Assembly: GCA_026770025.1 (NCBI GenBank)
Contig: JAMXDE010000008.1
Location: 1,178,001-1,242,000 of the forward strand
DNA from: Craspedostauros australis
Taxonomy: Eukaryota > Bacillariophyta > Bacillariophyceae > Mastogloiales > Achnanthaceae
Length of the DNA stretch: 64,000 bases
Reading direction: 5' to 3'
Below the pieces are notes generated by a model. It saw only the letters and a program-made list of their open reading frames with translations. It did not search any database and was not told the origin of the DNA. Below are positions 18,516 to 29,800 of the stretch, in pieces (the stretch's first letter is position 1; every line of letters starts with the position of its first letter). The translations under genes and the position numbers were made by a program.

Positions 18516-20738
18516 ATGGTGGCGATTCTTTTCTGGCGATGACCAACGATCAACGAACAACGACACACAACAAGACGACTCGCTCAACACGCATCCGCCT
18601 CGTGCAAACCTCCCACGAATCAACGACCACGAATGGCCTACAGATTCCTTGTTCGTTGCATCTTCTCTTGTTGTTGAGAATTATGGCAGCCTTGACACGA
18701 CTGTGTTGTGATTGGAGGATGGCAGAATTCCTTCGTTTCTTGTGATACGATCGCCTACAACGTATGGACGGACGGACCAAACGAATCAGATCGAAAATAG
18801 TCATGCACGTTTGGGAAGTCGCCACGGAAGATCTTCAACGACGCTCCATTCCGCGTGCTGGATTCTGAACACCACAAATAACAAACCACTAACCAACCAC
18901 CTCTCTGACATGTTGTCGCCCGTTCTCCATCCAAGGAGAGGGTGCCATGCTGGGAGCCGACTCTTGTTGCACAACATGACGATGGCTTTGCCAAGGCTTC
19001 ATGTTGACCGCTATGTACCAATACGATGAGAAATTCGGTTCCACCTCCAATCGATGTGTATAATAGTGTCCGACCATCTTGAACAAGGCATCGAGCACTC
19101 CACGATCTCAGAAGCTCCTTCGCAAGCAGGTCAAAGGCAATGGCTTCAAACATGAGTATGATTTCATCATCGCACCTTGCACTGCGCGCAAAGACTGCAT
19201 GCCATTCGATAGAGTCAGCAGCAGCCTCTTCTCAACCATACTATGCCATGGGCCACAGCCAACGAGAGCGGTCATGCATCTCAGATCGATAGAAAGATAG
19301 GTCGATCTCCTTCACGGGATGATGGCCACGACGACAGCGATAACGACGGTCATGGTGCCGATAATGGTCCCACACTTCGCAGAAGGAAGCATCCGCAAGC
19401 TTGTCACCCGGAGTGACTGCTTACATAGAGTACCACATCCTCCATCACTCAACCCGCGCCAGACAGAGAATCTCTGAGCCAAAGAGATCGAACAGAGATA
19501 TTACCATTGAACACCCCCGCAGCATCGGTACGATGGGACATCATCGATGCCAGCGCGGTTTTCAAATCGAATCCATCCACGTACTTGTCTGATCTGATCG
19601 GTCAATATATCCGAAGTTTCCAAATCGGCAAGCCCGCTTGGAGATATTTCGAATGGTCTCGCTCGATCTACCTCGGAATTGTTCCAATCATGGTCGAGCA
19701 CCATTGACTGAACTATGTATTGTACGAGCATCGAGGGACTCGAACGAAGAATACGAAGTGGTATCGCAGTCGAAGCTCCAATTTGATATCTCAATCGAAA
19801 CCTCTCTCTCGCTCTCTTGAGAAAGAGAGAGAGAGATCGGAAGCGTCGGACAATGCACTCTCTGGACCACGGAGACGATCCAGATTCTGCTGACAGTATC
19901 TGCCGAAGATGGACTGCAGCATCGCGTCCTCTACTAGTTCGCACCAGTGCGTACCAAGCAATAGCTTGTTGTGGAGAGCAGAATGGCCACACTACTCTGC
20001 GTTCACCGATGAAGCACTCCACAAAGCACAAATATTTGCCAATGCAACATCAATCTGAAGAGATCTGTGAGGTCGGAGGTGAAGGAGATTTCCACGATCT
20101 CAATCCGAAATGCATGTACTAAAGTGCACCAGGATGGAGTAATCCACTCGTAGGTGTCACATATAATAGTAGCTCGTAATAGGTACTCTCCAACCATTCA
20201 CTACGAAAGGATGCAGTTGCTCTACTACTGTACTCCACGATCTGTTCTGGAGAGGACTCGGGCTCTGCTCGTCACGAGCTTGGTTTTCAAATCGTGGTTC
20301 CTCTGACCTGCAGGTAACGTCCAAATAACGCTCCCGAACAACACGAATCCATCGATGGATGGATAGAATGCAAAGACCAAAGACACGGTCATTTTGTGCG
20401 GCGGGTGGTGGTGGTCGTGTGGTTGGACGAGGTCTCTGGGAGAGCAACAGTGACCATTGTGGCCACACACAGCTGGAGTTCGCCTCCCATCCTCCATACT
20501 CCATACTCCATACTCCATGCCAACACAAGACAACCCAACACAACCCAACACAACCCAACCCAACACAACAAACCAAACCACACACACTGTACTATACACA
20601 CTCTCTAGTACCGTTGTGATCACACCGATTCTCCCGAGAGAGGACTGACGACCATCCGATCATCGTTGCCGACCTGAGCAAGACCGCAGCCATCGACCCC
20701 CATCGACCCCCATCGACCCCCATCGAGCGAATTGCAGC
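18516..20738. other. Long intergenic stretch between transposon nest and SCYL gene
   Basis: No convincing gene. Short open frames (up to 176 codons, both strands) overlap and show no domain. A stretch near 19080-19420 reads like coding sequence in places (for example a short D/H/N-rich piece around 19310-19360) and could be a decayed element. There is an imperfect CT/GA inverted repeat at 19803-19837, CCATACT repeats at about 20493-20518, CAACACAACC repeats at about 20520-20580, and a decamer repeat at 20691-20725 just before the SCYL start. Confidence 0.45.
20691..20725 (+). repeat. CATCGACCCC decamer repeat upstream of SCYL gene
   Basis: Three full units plus half a unit, ending 13 bp before the ATG at 20739. 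Probably in the 5' untranslated region. Confidence 0.85.
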
Positions 20739-23418
20739 ATGGGTAACTCAGCATCCTCGCTGCCGTACTCCATCGACAATCAGGTCGGTGCGCCGCACGA
20801 TCACAATGGCTGGGCGCTGCACGAAGGCAAATCGACGACGGATGGGTCCGCAGTGACCGTCTTCGTGGGGAAGAAGCCAGATCTGGCCAAGGCCCCCGTG
20901 AGCCCGCGCTTTCCTCAGAAGATGCAGCTGGTGCCTGCCTTCCATCACTTCCAGAACTCGCGCAAGTACCGACACCCGCAGATCCTCAAGGTGCTGGCGA
21001 CGATGGACACGGACAACCCCAACGCGGCCACGGCAGATGGTGCCTCGGGGATGGGATCGGATTCCGCCACGCCGTCGGCGACGACAGGAGATCTCATCAT
21101 CGTCACGGAGCCTTGCATTCCCTTGACGCAGTGGTTGCTGCTAAATCCCTCGAGGGAGGAGCTGGCCTGGGGATTGGAGTGCATCGTGCGCGGCATTCAC
21201 TTCATGCACAGCTCTGCCAAGGTGGCGCACGGCAACATCAACCCCTCCTCCTTCTACGTCACCCCGGCCGGCGACGTCAAGGTCTGGAATTTCAGCCTCG
21301 TCACTCCCATCGGCGCCAACCTCGGTCCCACGCCGCACTTCCAGGAATGGGATGCGCCCGCATGTCCCGATGCCTACCGGAGTCCAGAACGTGTGGAAGG
21401 CCGCTGGGACGCCATCAGCACCGCAGGCGTGCATGCCATGGACTCGTACGCTCTGGGGGTCTTCGTTGATCACTATTTCAGCGGGAGCATCCCTGACAAG
21501 CTCCAAAAGGCGGTGCAACGTCTGCAAACGGGCAGCATCAAAATGAGACCACGTCTGCAGCCTCTTCTCAAGTGTCCCGTCTTTGACACGCAGTTGCAGA
21601 AGCTGCATCTTCAGCTGGAGCAAATCAGCGTGCAACCTGTGGAGCAAAAGATGCAGCTATGGCAGAGCCTCGGCAATCAGCTGCAGAACGGCTCATTGCC
21701 AAAGGGCTTGGCCGTTCACAAGCTGTTGCCGATCCTCAAGACATCCATCCAGGGAATCTGCACCAACGAAGCGATGCTGTCACAGGACCTGTACAGGCGA
21801 GAAGGTGCGTGCGGTGTCGTCATGACTGTCGCACATTGCAGAGGCGCATCTTTCATGTTGGCTGGGTGGTGGCTTCGGTGTTGATGCAGTCGATCCATGC
21901 ATCGACTCCTCTGCGCATATTCTGATGCGTTTGCCCAATTGCATCATGCTGCATTTCATTTTCCAATCCAAACGCTCACGGTTCGTTCGGTGATATACAA
22001 TGTCACCACTTCACTCTGCTCCATTCTACACCTCTTCATTTGCATTTGCCGTCACCACAATATTCGTTTCGACAGTCCTTTCCATGATTCAACCTCTCTT
22101 TTTCACGATGGAGAATTTCTTGGACAGCAACGTCATCCAGAAGGAGCTGTCACCGTTGATTGGAATGCTCTTTGTCGTCAAGGACCGTGGTGTCCGCGGC
22201 GCCCTTCTCAGCAAGGTTGGATTCATGACGCAACATCTTGACAAGAACACGCTCAACCAGTCCGTCTTCGAACCCCTTTGCAGCGGATTTTCCGATTCCA
22301 GCGCGCAGCTTCGCGAACTCACCCTCAAGGCCACGGCGGAGCTTGTGACTCACCTCAACCAGCCGAACCTGGAGAAACTGTCGCGTTACTTGGTCAGACT
22401 CCAGGGTGATAACGAAAGCAGCATCCGAACCAACGCGGTCATTTTCATTGGCCGCTTGGCGCCAAGTCTCACAGACATTTCAAGGGAGAAGCTCCTCCTC
22501 CCGGCCTTCGTGAGGGCATTCAAGGACGTCTTCATTCCATGTCGCAAGGCGGCGCTGCAGGCCATGCTCAAGACGAAGGATTTCTTCAATGTCGCGGCGC
22601 TCGCCAACAAGGTCCTGCCCTCCCTCATGCCCATGCTCCTGGATCCTGTCACAGATATTCGAAATGAAGCATTCCAAGTGGTTGATGCCTTCATGGCGTT
22701 GCTCCGTCAGGAGAGCATGAGGATGGCCACGTTGGCGCAGCAGGCAGAACTAAAAAATCAGCAGCAAATGCAGGGGCAGCAGCCGATGAACGGAGGATCA
22801 TCCGCACCATCATCGGGCAACCTGCAGGCTGCATCATCCGGGCAAATTTCTCCAGCTCCAAGCAGCGGCAGCTACCTCACGGGTCTCTCGTCCTGGATGG
22901 CTTCGTCAACAGCTGCAACCCCAGCGCCAGCACCCAACGCGGCCGCAGTGGAGGCACCTTCTCAAATACCACGCGGTTCCTTCAACCAACAAGCTCCGGC
23001 GATGCCGATTTCGGGAGCACCAACCAACATGACAGCGACGCAACAGAACTTCGGCAACCTGAACCTTGGTGCTAACAACGCCGTTGCAGCATCAGGCCCC
23101 GACGATGGTTGGGGCGACGAAGATGACAACTGGGATGATGCTGACGACGCAGGCGTCAACGACGAGTTTGCGGATGCCTTGACATCTCCACCACAGTCCG
23201 GCAACAGCTCGTTGGGCTTCGGCGTGGCTGCCAACGATGATCCGTTCGCATCGATCGGAGTATCGACATCTAACAAGCAGATGGCACCCCGCAAGGCCGG
23301 CAGCGGGCTCGTGGTTCCCAAAAAGAAGGCAACTCCGATCGTGCAAAAAGCAGCCAAACCAGCGACGAAGCTGTCGATGGACGACGATGACATTGCGGAT
23401 GGTTGGGATGACTTCTGA
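20739..23418 (+). CDS. SCY1-like (SCYL1 type) pseudokinase with HEAT repeats, 802 aa, two exons
   Basis: Exons 20739-21804 and 22076-23418; the 271-bp intron has donor GTGCGT and acceptor TTTCGACAG. The join gives REVLSMIQPLFFTMENFLD, which lines up with the SCYL family VVLTPLF..GKFL region. Residues about 40-330 are a degenerate kinase: HGN at 164-166 replaces HRD, and WNF at 183-185 replaces DFG, so catalytic Asp residues are missing. About 350-660 are HEAT-like helices, then a Gln/Ser/Ala-rich linker with acidic GWGDEDDNWDD and a C-terminal DGWDDF. Family members work at the Golgi in COPI and clathrin traffic and in tRNA export. The N-terminus MGNSAS fits the N-myristoylation consensus, suggesting lipid anchoring. 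The C-terminus lacks the basic RKxx coatomer signal known from animal SCYL1. Confidence 0.85.
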
Positions 23419-23673
23419 TTTCATTGGATGGATTCATGGCGGTCATTTATTGCCGTCAACCAAGTAGATCACCAGTATTCCGCGGACTCTCGACGCAAGG
23501 ATAGCTTCATTCGTCCAAGCAGCAGCAACTTAGTTCCATACTTCTAGTATTGGTATTGCCGCACGAGTACACCACTTCTATGTGTAGCAAGAAACACTCC
23601 AACCTCCTGCATACACTATTATTGTTGCTCGGGCTGTTGCCATCGCACTTGCAAGTGCAATCGCACACCGCTT

Positions 23674-25926
23674 TTACTGCTGGGGCACTTTTGGTGCAAC
23701 GTTCCTGGAATTTCTGCGTTTGCGTGGCGCCGCCATCATCTTGGAGAAGGAGCGGCCCATGCGCTCAAACGAGGAGAGACGCTTATGGTTGGCTGGCACA
23801 GCGGATTCCTTGAGCACGGTGTCAACTTCGCTGGCGGCCGCGGTTTGGGATCGTTCCTCACGTACCCTGCGGTTTTCGTCCTCGTCCTTGTTCAGGACCC
23901 ATGATCGACGGCCGTGGATGTGCTCCACTTCAACATTCTCATCATTCTCCGTCTGGTCGCTGCCATCGTTGTCGCAGTCATTGTCGCACTGTGGGGCTTG
24001 GGAAAACGCTGATTTGTTTTCTGCGTTGAGCAGGTCAAAGTCTCGTTCGTCTTCCTCACAGAGACTCTCGTCCCAGTAGGATCCTTCGTTTCGTATTCTC
24101 TGAAAGCGATGCTCCTCCGATAGCTTCAACGCCTCCTGCGCCATGGTATACCACGATGTTGCAATGTCGCAAATGGTGCTGTTTGATGTCGATTTGATCT
24201 TTGATTCGAAGGGACAGGAACCCGTGAAGACGGCTTGCGAGTAGATGTTCAAGTTGGCATCGTACACTCTGGTCGTGGGATGGCGGATCGCGGTGATCAC
24301 CCAGCGCTCCAGCACGTAGAACCGATCACAGAATGGAATCTCCTTGACAGTCGTCTTGCTGTCAATGACAAGCAAGCGTTTGGAGGGACAGAACGCACGT
24401 TGGACTTTGGTTGTCTTTGCGTAAGGCGGCCCGAAGAAGGACTTGGTCTTGGCCTGGAACTTGAGCATGCGCTCCTTAACTTGGACTGCAGGGTGGACTG
24501 GCTTCGCGTCATCGTGCATGGAGGGTTTGGATTGCGAGGAAATGTCCTTCCAGGGCTCATAGAGGATATCCTTGTCCTGCCTCTGCCGTTGGAACTCCTG
24601 GTACGTGTAGGGAGCGTCATCGGCGAAGAAGACTTGGAAGAACTCCTTGGCGTTGAGCCCGTGGAACTGTTGGTTGGTGACTGCCGGGTTTGCTAACTGC
24701 GGGTAATGCTGATCCACCCAACCCATGATCTCCTCATATCTGCCGAGCTTGGCCACGGGGTTTTTGTTCGCCGTCATCGTCCTTGTTTTCGGTTTCGCCG
24801 TGGCTCCGCTGTCTGCTACTATTGGTTGAAGTGCTGGAATCGTGATGGGATCGGGTTCATTGTCAGAAGTAGTTGGGGTGGTATCAGGAACTTCCTCAGC
24901 GGTAGTTGCTGTTGATTGTGGCGAGGTCGAAGACTCCTTAATAACAGAACCTGCATTCAGCGTTGCGGGCGCCGTGTGCGTGCTGGGGTCAATGTCATCG
25001 TCGTTGTCCCAATCATCCTCTACCGTGCTCAAGGAATCTTTGCCAAAAGATCCAGAACGCGATTGCTTCCTGGTGGCGCCCGCCGGGTTGGACTTATCTT
25101 TTGCGGACGCCGCACCCGCGATGGCCGTCGGCGCAGACGTCGTATCTCGATCACAGAACAACAAGGTGGACACGATGTTGCTGTCAGCATCGCCTGGCAT
25201 CGCAGCAGCGTCTTTGGCCGTTACATCTGGATTCATGCACCAGTCGTAACCCACACCGACCACATGCACGGCACCGAAAGCAGTGAGCGCACCGGCCGCA
25301 AAGATGACAGGATGCAGGAACGCGATCCCCGTCGCGACAGCCGCAAAGCCAACCGGCGGGATCATGTTGAGGGATTGGGTCCAGTCGGCCCTGACAAAGT
25401 CCGCCGAATCGAAGTAGGCCACGCTGGCATCCATGCTCTCCGCGTCGCTCCTCCCCCCATCGAAATCCAGATCGCCGTCCGCCATGGCTCTCAGCTGTCT
25501 CGCGCTTCCGTGACCATCGAAATTGCCTTTGCCATTGCCTTTGTCATTGGTGCTGTCTGCATTGTCAGAATCAGCGTTGCTGTCATGATCGTCATCTCCA
25601 AAGACTCTCTCGTCAAAGATTCTGAGCATGTGCCGGGTTTGTGCATGGCTTCGTCTTTGGCTGCCATCATGATGGCAAACCAACGTCGATGCACCCTCCA
25701 TCAGACGTTCGGACAAAGATGACAGTGAAGGGTCGCTGTTCTGCCGAGAAGCGCCGTGTTTGCCACCCGAAGGCTCAGCATCGTGGATGCTATTCTCCAG
25801 CAAATGCTGCTGCTGACCTTTTCTCCTCCTGCGTCGCCTCGCTTCCACTTCGCTGGGCGATGGAGGCATTAACGGTGGTCCTCGGGGAGCTGCTTGCGTC
25901 TGTATCCGAGCTTCGGGTCGTGCCAT
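23674..25926 (-). CDS. VASt-domain protein, candidate membrane-contact sterol/lipid transporter, 750 aa
   Basis: Starts at ATG 25926 in good context (ACCATGG); the frame is open 17 codons further but without an ATG. The N-terminal 180 residues are basic then acidic and low in complexity. About 188-225 is a hydrophobic segment (PPVGFAAVATGIAFLHPVIF) that may form one or two membrane passes. About 420-605 matches the VASt (StART-like) domain of Lam/GRAMD/Aster proteins: EFFQVFFADDAPYTYQEF, a KSFFGPPYAKTTKVQ core, and IPFCDRFYVLERWVI. The C-terminus is charged. Lam proteins move sterols between ER and other membranes at contact sites. No PH-GRAM domain was recognised and the hydrophobic segment precedes VASt instead of following it, so the architecture differs from classical Lam proteins. 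It faces SCYL tail-to-tail across 255 bp. Confidence 0.7.
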   Translation of the reverse strand: MARPEARIQTQAAPRGPPLMPPSPSEVEARRRRRRKGQQQHLLENSIHDAEPSGGKHGASRQNSDPSLSSLSERLMEGASTLVCHHDGSQRRSHAQTRHMLRIFDERVFGDDDHDSNADSDNADSTNDKGNGKGNFDGHGSARQLRAMADGDLDFDGGRSDAESMDASVAYFDSADFVRADWTQSLNMIPPVGFAAVATGIAFLHPVIFAAGALTAFGAVHVVGVGYDWCMNPDVTAKDAAAMPGDADSNIVSTLLFCDRDTTSAPTAIAGAASAKDKSNPAGATRKQSRSGSFGKDSLSTVEDDWDNDDDIDPSTHTAPATLNAGSVIKESSTSPQSTATTAEEVPDTTPTTSDNEPDPITIPALQPIVADSGATAKPKTRTMTANKNPVAKLGRYEEIMGWVDQHYPQLANPAVTNQQFHGLNAKEFFQVFFADDAPYTYQEFQRQRQDKDILYEPWKDISSQSKPSMHDDAKPVHPAVQVKERMLKFQAKTKSFFGPPYAKTTKVQRAFCPSKRLLVIDSKTTVKEIPFCDRFYVLERWVITAIRHPTTRVYDANLNIYSQAVFTGSCPFESKIKSTSNSTICDIATSWYTMAQEALKLSEEHRFQRIRNEGSYWDESLCEEDERDFDLLNAENKSAFSQAPQCDNDCDNDGSDQTENDENVEVEHIHGRRSWVLNKDEDENRRVREERSQTAAASEVDTVLKESAVPANHKRLSSFERMGRSFSKMMAAPRKRRNSRNVAPKVPQQ

Positions 25927-26835
25927 GGTCGTTGTCTTGTCTGTCAGCACGGCAATACACGGCCACGCACTGCACAACGACGAGTACGATGTCTGACTGT
26001 GTGACTCTCTGCTTTAACGTACGAGTAGAGTCGTAGTCCGAGAGACCTCTGCTCTCTCTTTCTCGCCTTCTCCGCAGATCACTCTGTTGCTCTGATGTTG
26101 TTTCAGAGAATTTGAATTGAAAATGTGATCTTCCTTGATTTACGGGTGGTGTCGTGTTTTGATGTGCGGGCTATGTGCTGATGCGCCTGGAAACGCTCCT
26201 CCTCCATCTGTTGGCCGACGTTGGGTTGTGTGTTCACAACTGCTCAGAAAAAGTAGCGTGAGGTTTTCGCCAAATTGTGTGCGGTGGACTTTTTGCGTCC
26301 ACGCTTGTGACGCAGCAACAGCATTGCTCTCGTTGAGTGGGTCTTGTTGGGGCCTTTCACTCCGTTCGCGAGGTGGCGGAGATCTCTCTGTGTGCACTCA
26401 CGCCTGCTCGCTATCGGTTGCAAATCATGGTTTGAATCAGCTGGGAACATCACAGGTCATCTTTCATTGCCTCATCTGATTCCGTTGACCCTAACTAAAT
26501 CCGTATCGACACGCGATCATAACGGAAGCACATGTTTATGATCCTATTTTTGGCGCGCGTGTCTTGTGGGGCAGTTCGTTCGATTAGTCTAGTATGGTTG
26601 TCTAGAGACGATATGACCCAACACGATTTCACGGTTTGGGATGGTTGTTCTCCTCTGCGCGTATTCTACTCTTCTCTTCTCTTCTCTACTCTCATCCACT
26701 CCACTCTACTGTACTCTCATATCGTATAATTCTAGCTTGCTATCATGGGTCCGAGTAGTACGAGTGTGCCCGCAGCAAGCATCCTTGCAAGTTCACACTG
26801 TCTCCTGCGTTCATCTTCTGCATGTCGTGCACACC
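25927..26835. other. Intergenic stretch between VASt gene and VPS13 3' end
   Basis: No gene seen. Contains the VASt promoter side, with TACGAGTA at 26020-26027 about 95 bp upstream of its ATG, and a TCTCTTC/ACTCTAC-rich tract at about 26665-26725. The VPS13 3' untranslated region is near the right end. Confidence 0.5.
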
Positions 26836-29800
26836 TCAAGACATGTCGTTGATCACAAGGTCGACGCCGCGGCGCAGATGGGAGATCAACTCGAGAGCCT
26901 CGGTCCGTGTGGGGCAGCACAGGACCTCGACGTCGCTGCCGTTGCGCCTTGGCGTGTTGAGGAGGATGATCATGCCCCAGCCCGGGCTTCCGTCTTCCTG
27001 CTGGATGGAGCGGATCTCAATGTCCGCCACGTGCTTGAACTTCACCGCCAGCAACTCCTGCCCTTGCGGACCGAGCATCAGCATCCCGCGGATGCTGAAC
27101 AACGCCACCCTGCTGGCCATCTCCAGATGGCTCAGGTAGTTCTCACCCGCCAGCCTGGTGCGCAGCATCAGGGTTGCTGCGGCGGCATCCTCCGCGGAGT
27201 ACGATCGCAGGATCTTGTCGCGCCCGTACATGGGCCGTCTGGGTCGGAACTGGCTCTCGGGGCCCAGACCTGCGGTGTCGGACACGGAGGGATGGTCAAC
27301 CGTGCTCTTCACGCCGATCATCACATCGGTGGCGGCGTCGGAGATGCCGATCATCGGCTTCACCAGCAACCCCAGCAGGCCTTTGCCCACGCCCTTCGCA
27401 AACCCTTCGATGCCCCGTCGTTCGGCACCGCGCATGGGGGCCTTGACCACCCCCGTCACTCCGTCCTGGAACCCCTGGACGAGCTTGTAGAAACCGCTCT
27501 CCACCCCCACCGCAAAAGTCACTTCTCGCATGTCCTCCTTCAGTGAGATGCCACGATCGCGTTTCTGGGCGTACCGACGATCCAAGGTGAGGACTGCCAT
27601 ATTCTTCGAGAAGGTCTCAGTCAGCAGCGACGCCGAATCTGCGAACCCACCGACCGTATGACGGGCGAGGGATCCAGTCCCTCTGGCCACGCCATCAAAC
27701 AAATATCCGGGATCCAGCTCCTGGACGCTCTTCTGTAGACCCTTCACAGGTTCCGACACGAAGTCTGCCATTCCCTCTCCGACGCCGCGGATGAGGCCGA
27801 GAGGATTGCCGAAGGCTGCGAGCGAACCGAGGAGGGCTGGGACGTTCTGTCGCAGCGACGCCATGTAGTGCGTCAGTAGGTACGTTGAGAGCTGGGGGGT
27901 CGTCGAGATGTGGTTTCGCAATGAAATGCCAGCAAAATTCAACGACGCTCCATCGAGCCTCAGCAAGGCATCGACGACGATGCTTTTGAACACACCACGG
28001 ACGACGGCCATGGCGGTGGTGTTCTTGCGCCCGATCTTCACGCCAAGGACGGCCTTGGTGTTTCCAAGCAGTACATCACCCTTTCGCACAGCCTGATGAA
28101 TGGCGGCCGCATCCGGCCCTTCTAGATTGGATTGTGCGGAAGTCAGTGCTCTCGCTGGAGCCACTGACAGCCGAAGGGTGAACGGGATCACTGTGAAGTC
28201 CTTGAAGTAGAATTTGATGTTCTTCACTCCCACAGACGCAGCCTTGCTGGTCAGTTCGTCCACAGACATGAGCGTTGGCGGCGTGATCGACCCTTTTAGT
28301 GTGCGCTGCGAGAAGGTCTGATCCTTCTGGCTGTTCAGCTCCGATGCCTGTGCGGTCTTGGTGTCGAAGTGACCAGCAAAGCTCGCCAAGAAATGCTGCA
28401 AGCGCACCAGGAATGCCAGATCGACCGCGATGATCAGGTGGCTCGGTGCAATCGTCACAGAATGAAGACAGGTTATGCCCGATTTGTGCTTTGGTGCGAC
28501 TGATAGTCCCACCAGCAAGAATGGGTCGCTCTCTGGCTGAATGTTAGAAGCAGTGGCATGATCCCCCAATCTCCCTTGGTAGATGCCACGTTGAATGCTC
28601 TCATCTCCACTGCTGTTCCTATCGCTGTCGTCGTCGTACTCGTCATCCACATCATCCAAGTCATCCGAATCGTCCTCGTCGTCGAATCTGCCGGCTTGCA
28701 CGTCGGGTTTCAATGCCACTGGGAAGGCTGCATTTGGCACGTGGTTGTCAATCTGGAGCCACCCAATGGAAAGAAGGCCGGATGCATCAGATGTTCTGTT
28801 GCTGTTCCAGGTGCCTAGGACATTGACATCCTTTGGGCACATCCAATACAATGTTGCATGGTATTGTTCGCATGTACGTTGGTCGGCACAATGAACCCAC
28901 GAGATGCGAGAGAAGAGACAAAGAAATAAAGAATGAAAGACAGAGAAATATTGGCGGTAAGGCTCGTGCAGCAAGTTGAAATCGTGGTATCCATCCTCAC
29001 CAGAAGCTCCCAAGACAGGGTGAAATACAATTGACGCAACAGCGTTATTCTCGTCGTACTACGTCGTACGTTCGACTCAACATCACGAACCCAACCCAAC
29101 CCAAACCACCAAGCACCAAGCACCAAGCACCAAGCACCAAGCACCAAGCACCAACCTATGCAGCGTGTGGGTAGAGTACGCCATTTCACAAGAGGAATGC
29201 AAATGCCGCGCAGAACCACAACTCCGCGCGACCGTCAGGCGCTTACCTTTGCAACAATGACGCAAATCTCAGATGGAGCACTGTCGATCAGACTGATCAC
29301 AAAGCCGTCGAAGGCTGCGCGCAATGAATACACCGTGTCCAGCTTGATATCCGTCGTTAGTGATCCTGACGATCGGAGCGCATCGTAATCGGACTCGGCG
29401 TTGGGCGATTCGCACCTTTGCCGTGCTTCTTCCTCGGTGGGGATGTAACGACGATCGATGATTTCAACAGCACGGCTCGAAGCCTTCGCCATCTCCATGG
29501 CGTGTTGTTCGAGCGTGCCTGATTTCATCGCCAACGAATTCTTCCTCTCGATGTTGTATGCGACGTCGACGAATGGATTCTCAAACACCTTCTCGAGTTT
29601 GTTGTTCTTGATCATGCTTTGATTGTGTTCGGAGTATATGGTACAGTTGCAAGAGTACGAGCATCACACACAGCAACAGGTGTGGAACACAAGAAGAGTC
29701 GAGTATGTAAATTTGGGGAGGAGCATTGCCGGCCGGTTGATTCAGCGATGCCCATCAGAGCGAGAAACGTACGGTAAGTACAAGTGCGCAAGGTGGAACC

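Noticed and set aside
24916-25722. 268-codon plus-strand ORF
   Set aside because: Antisense shadow of the VASt gene.
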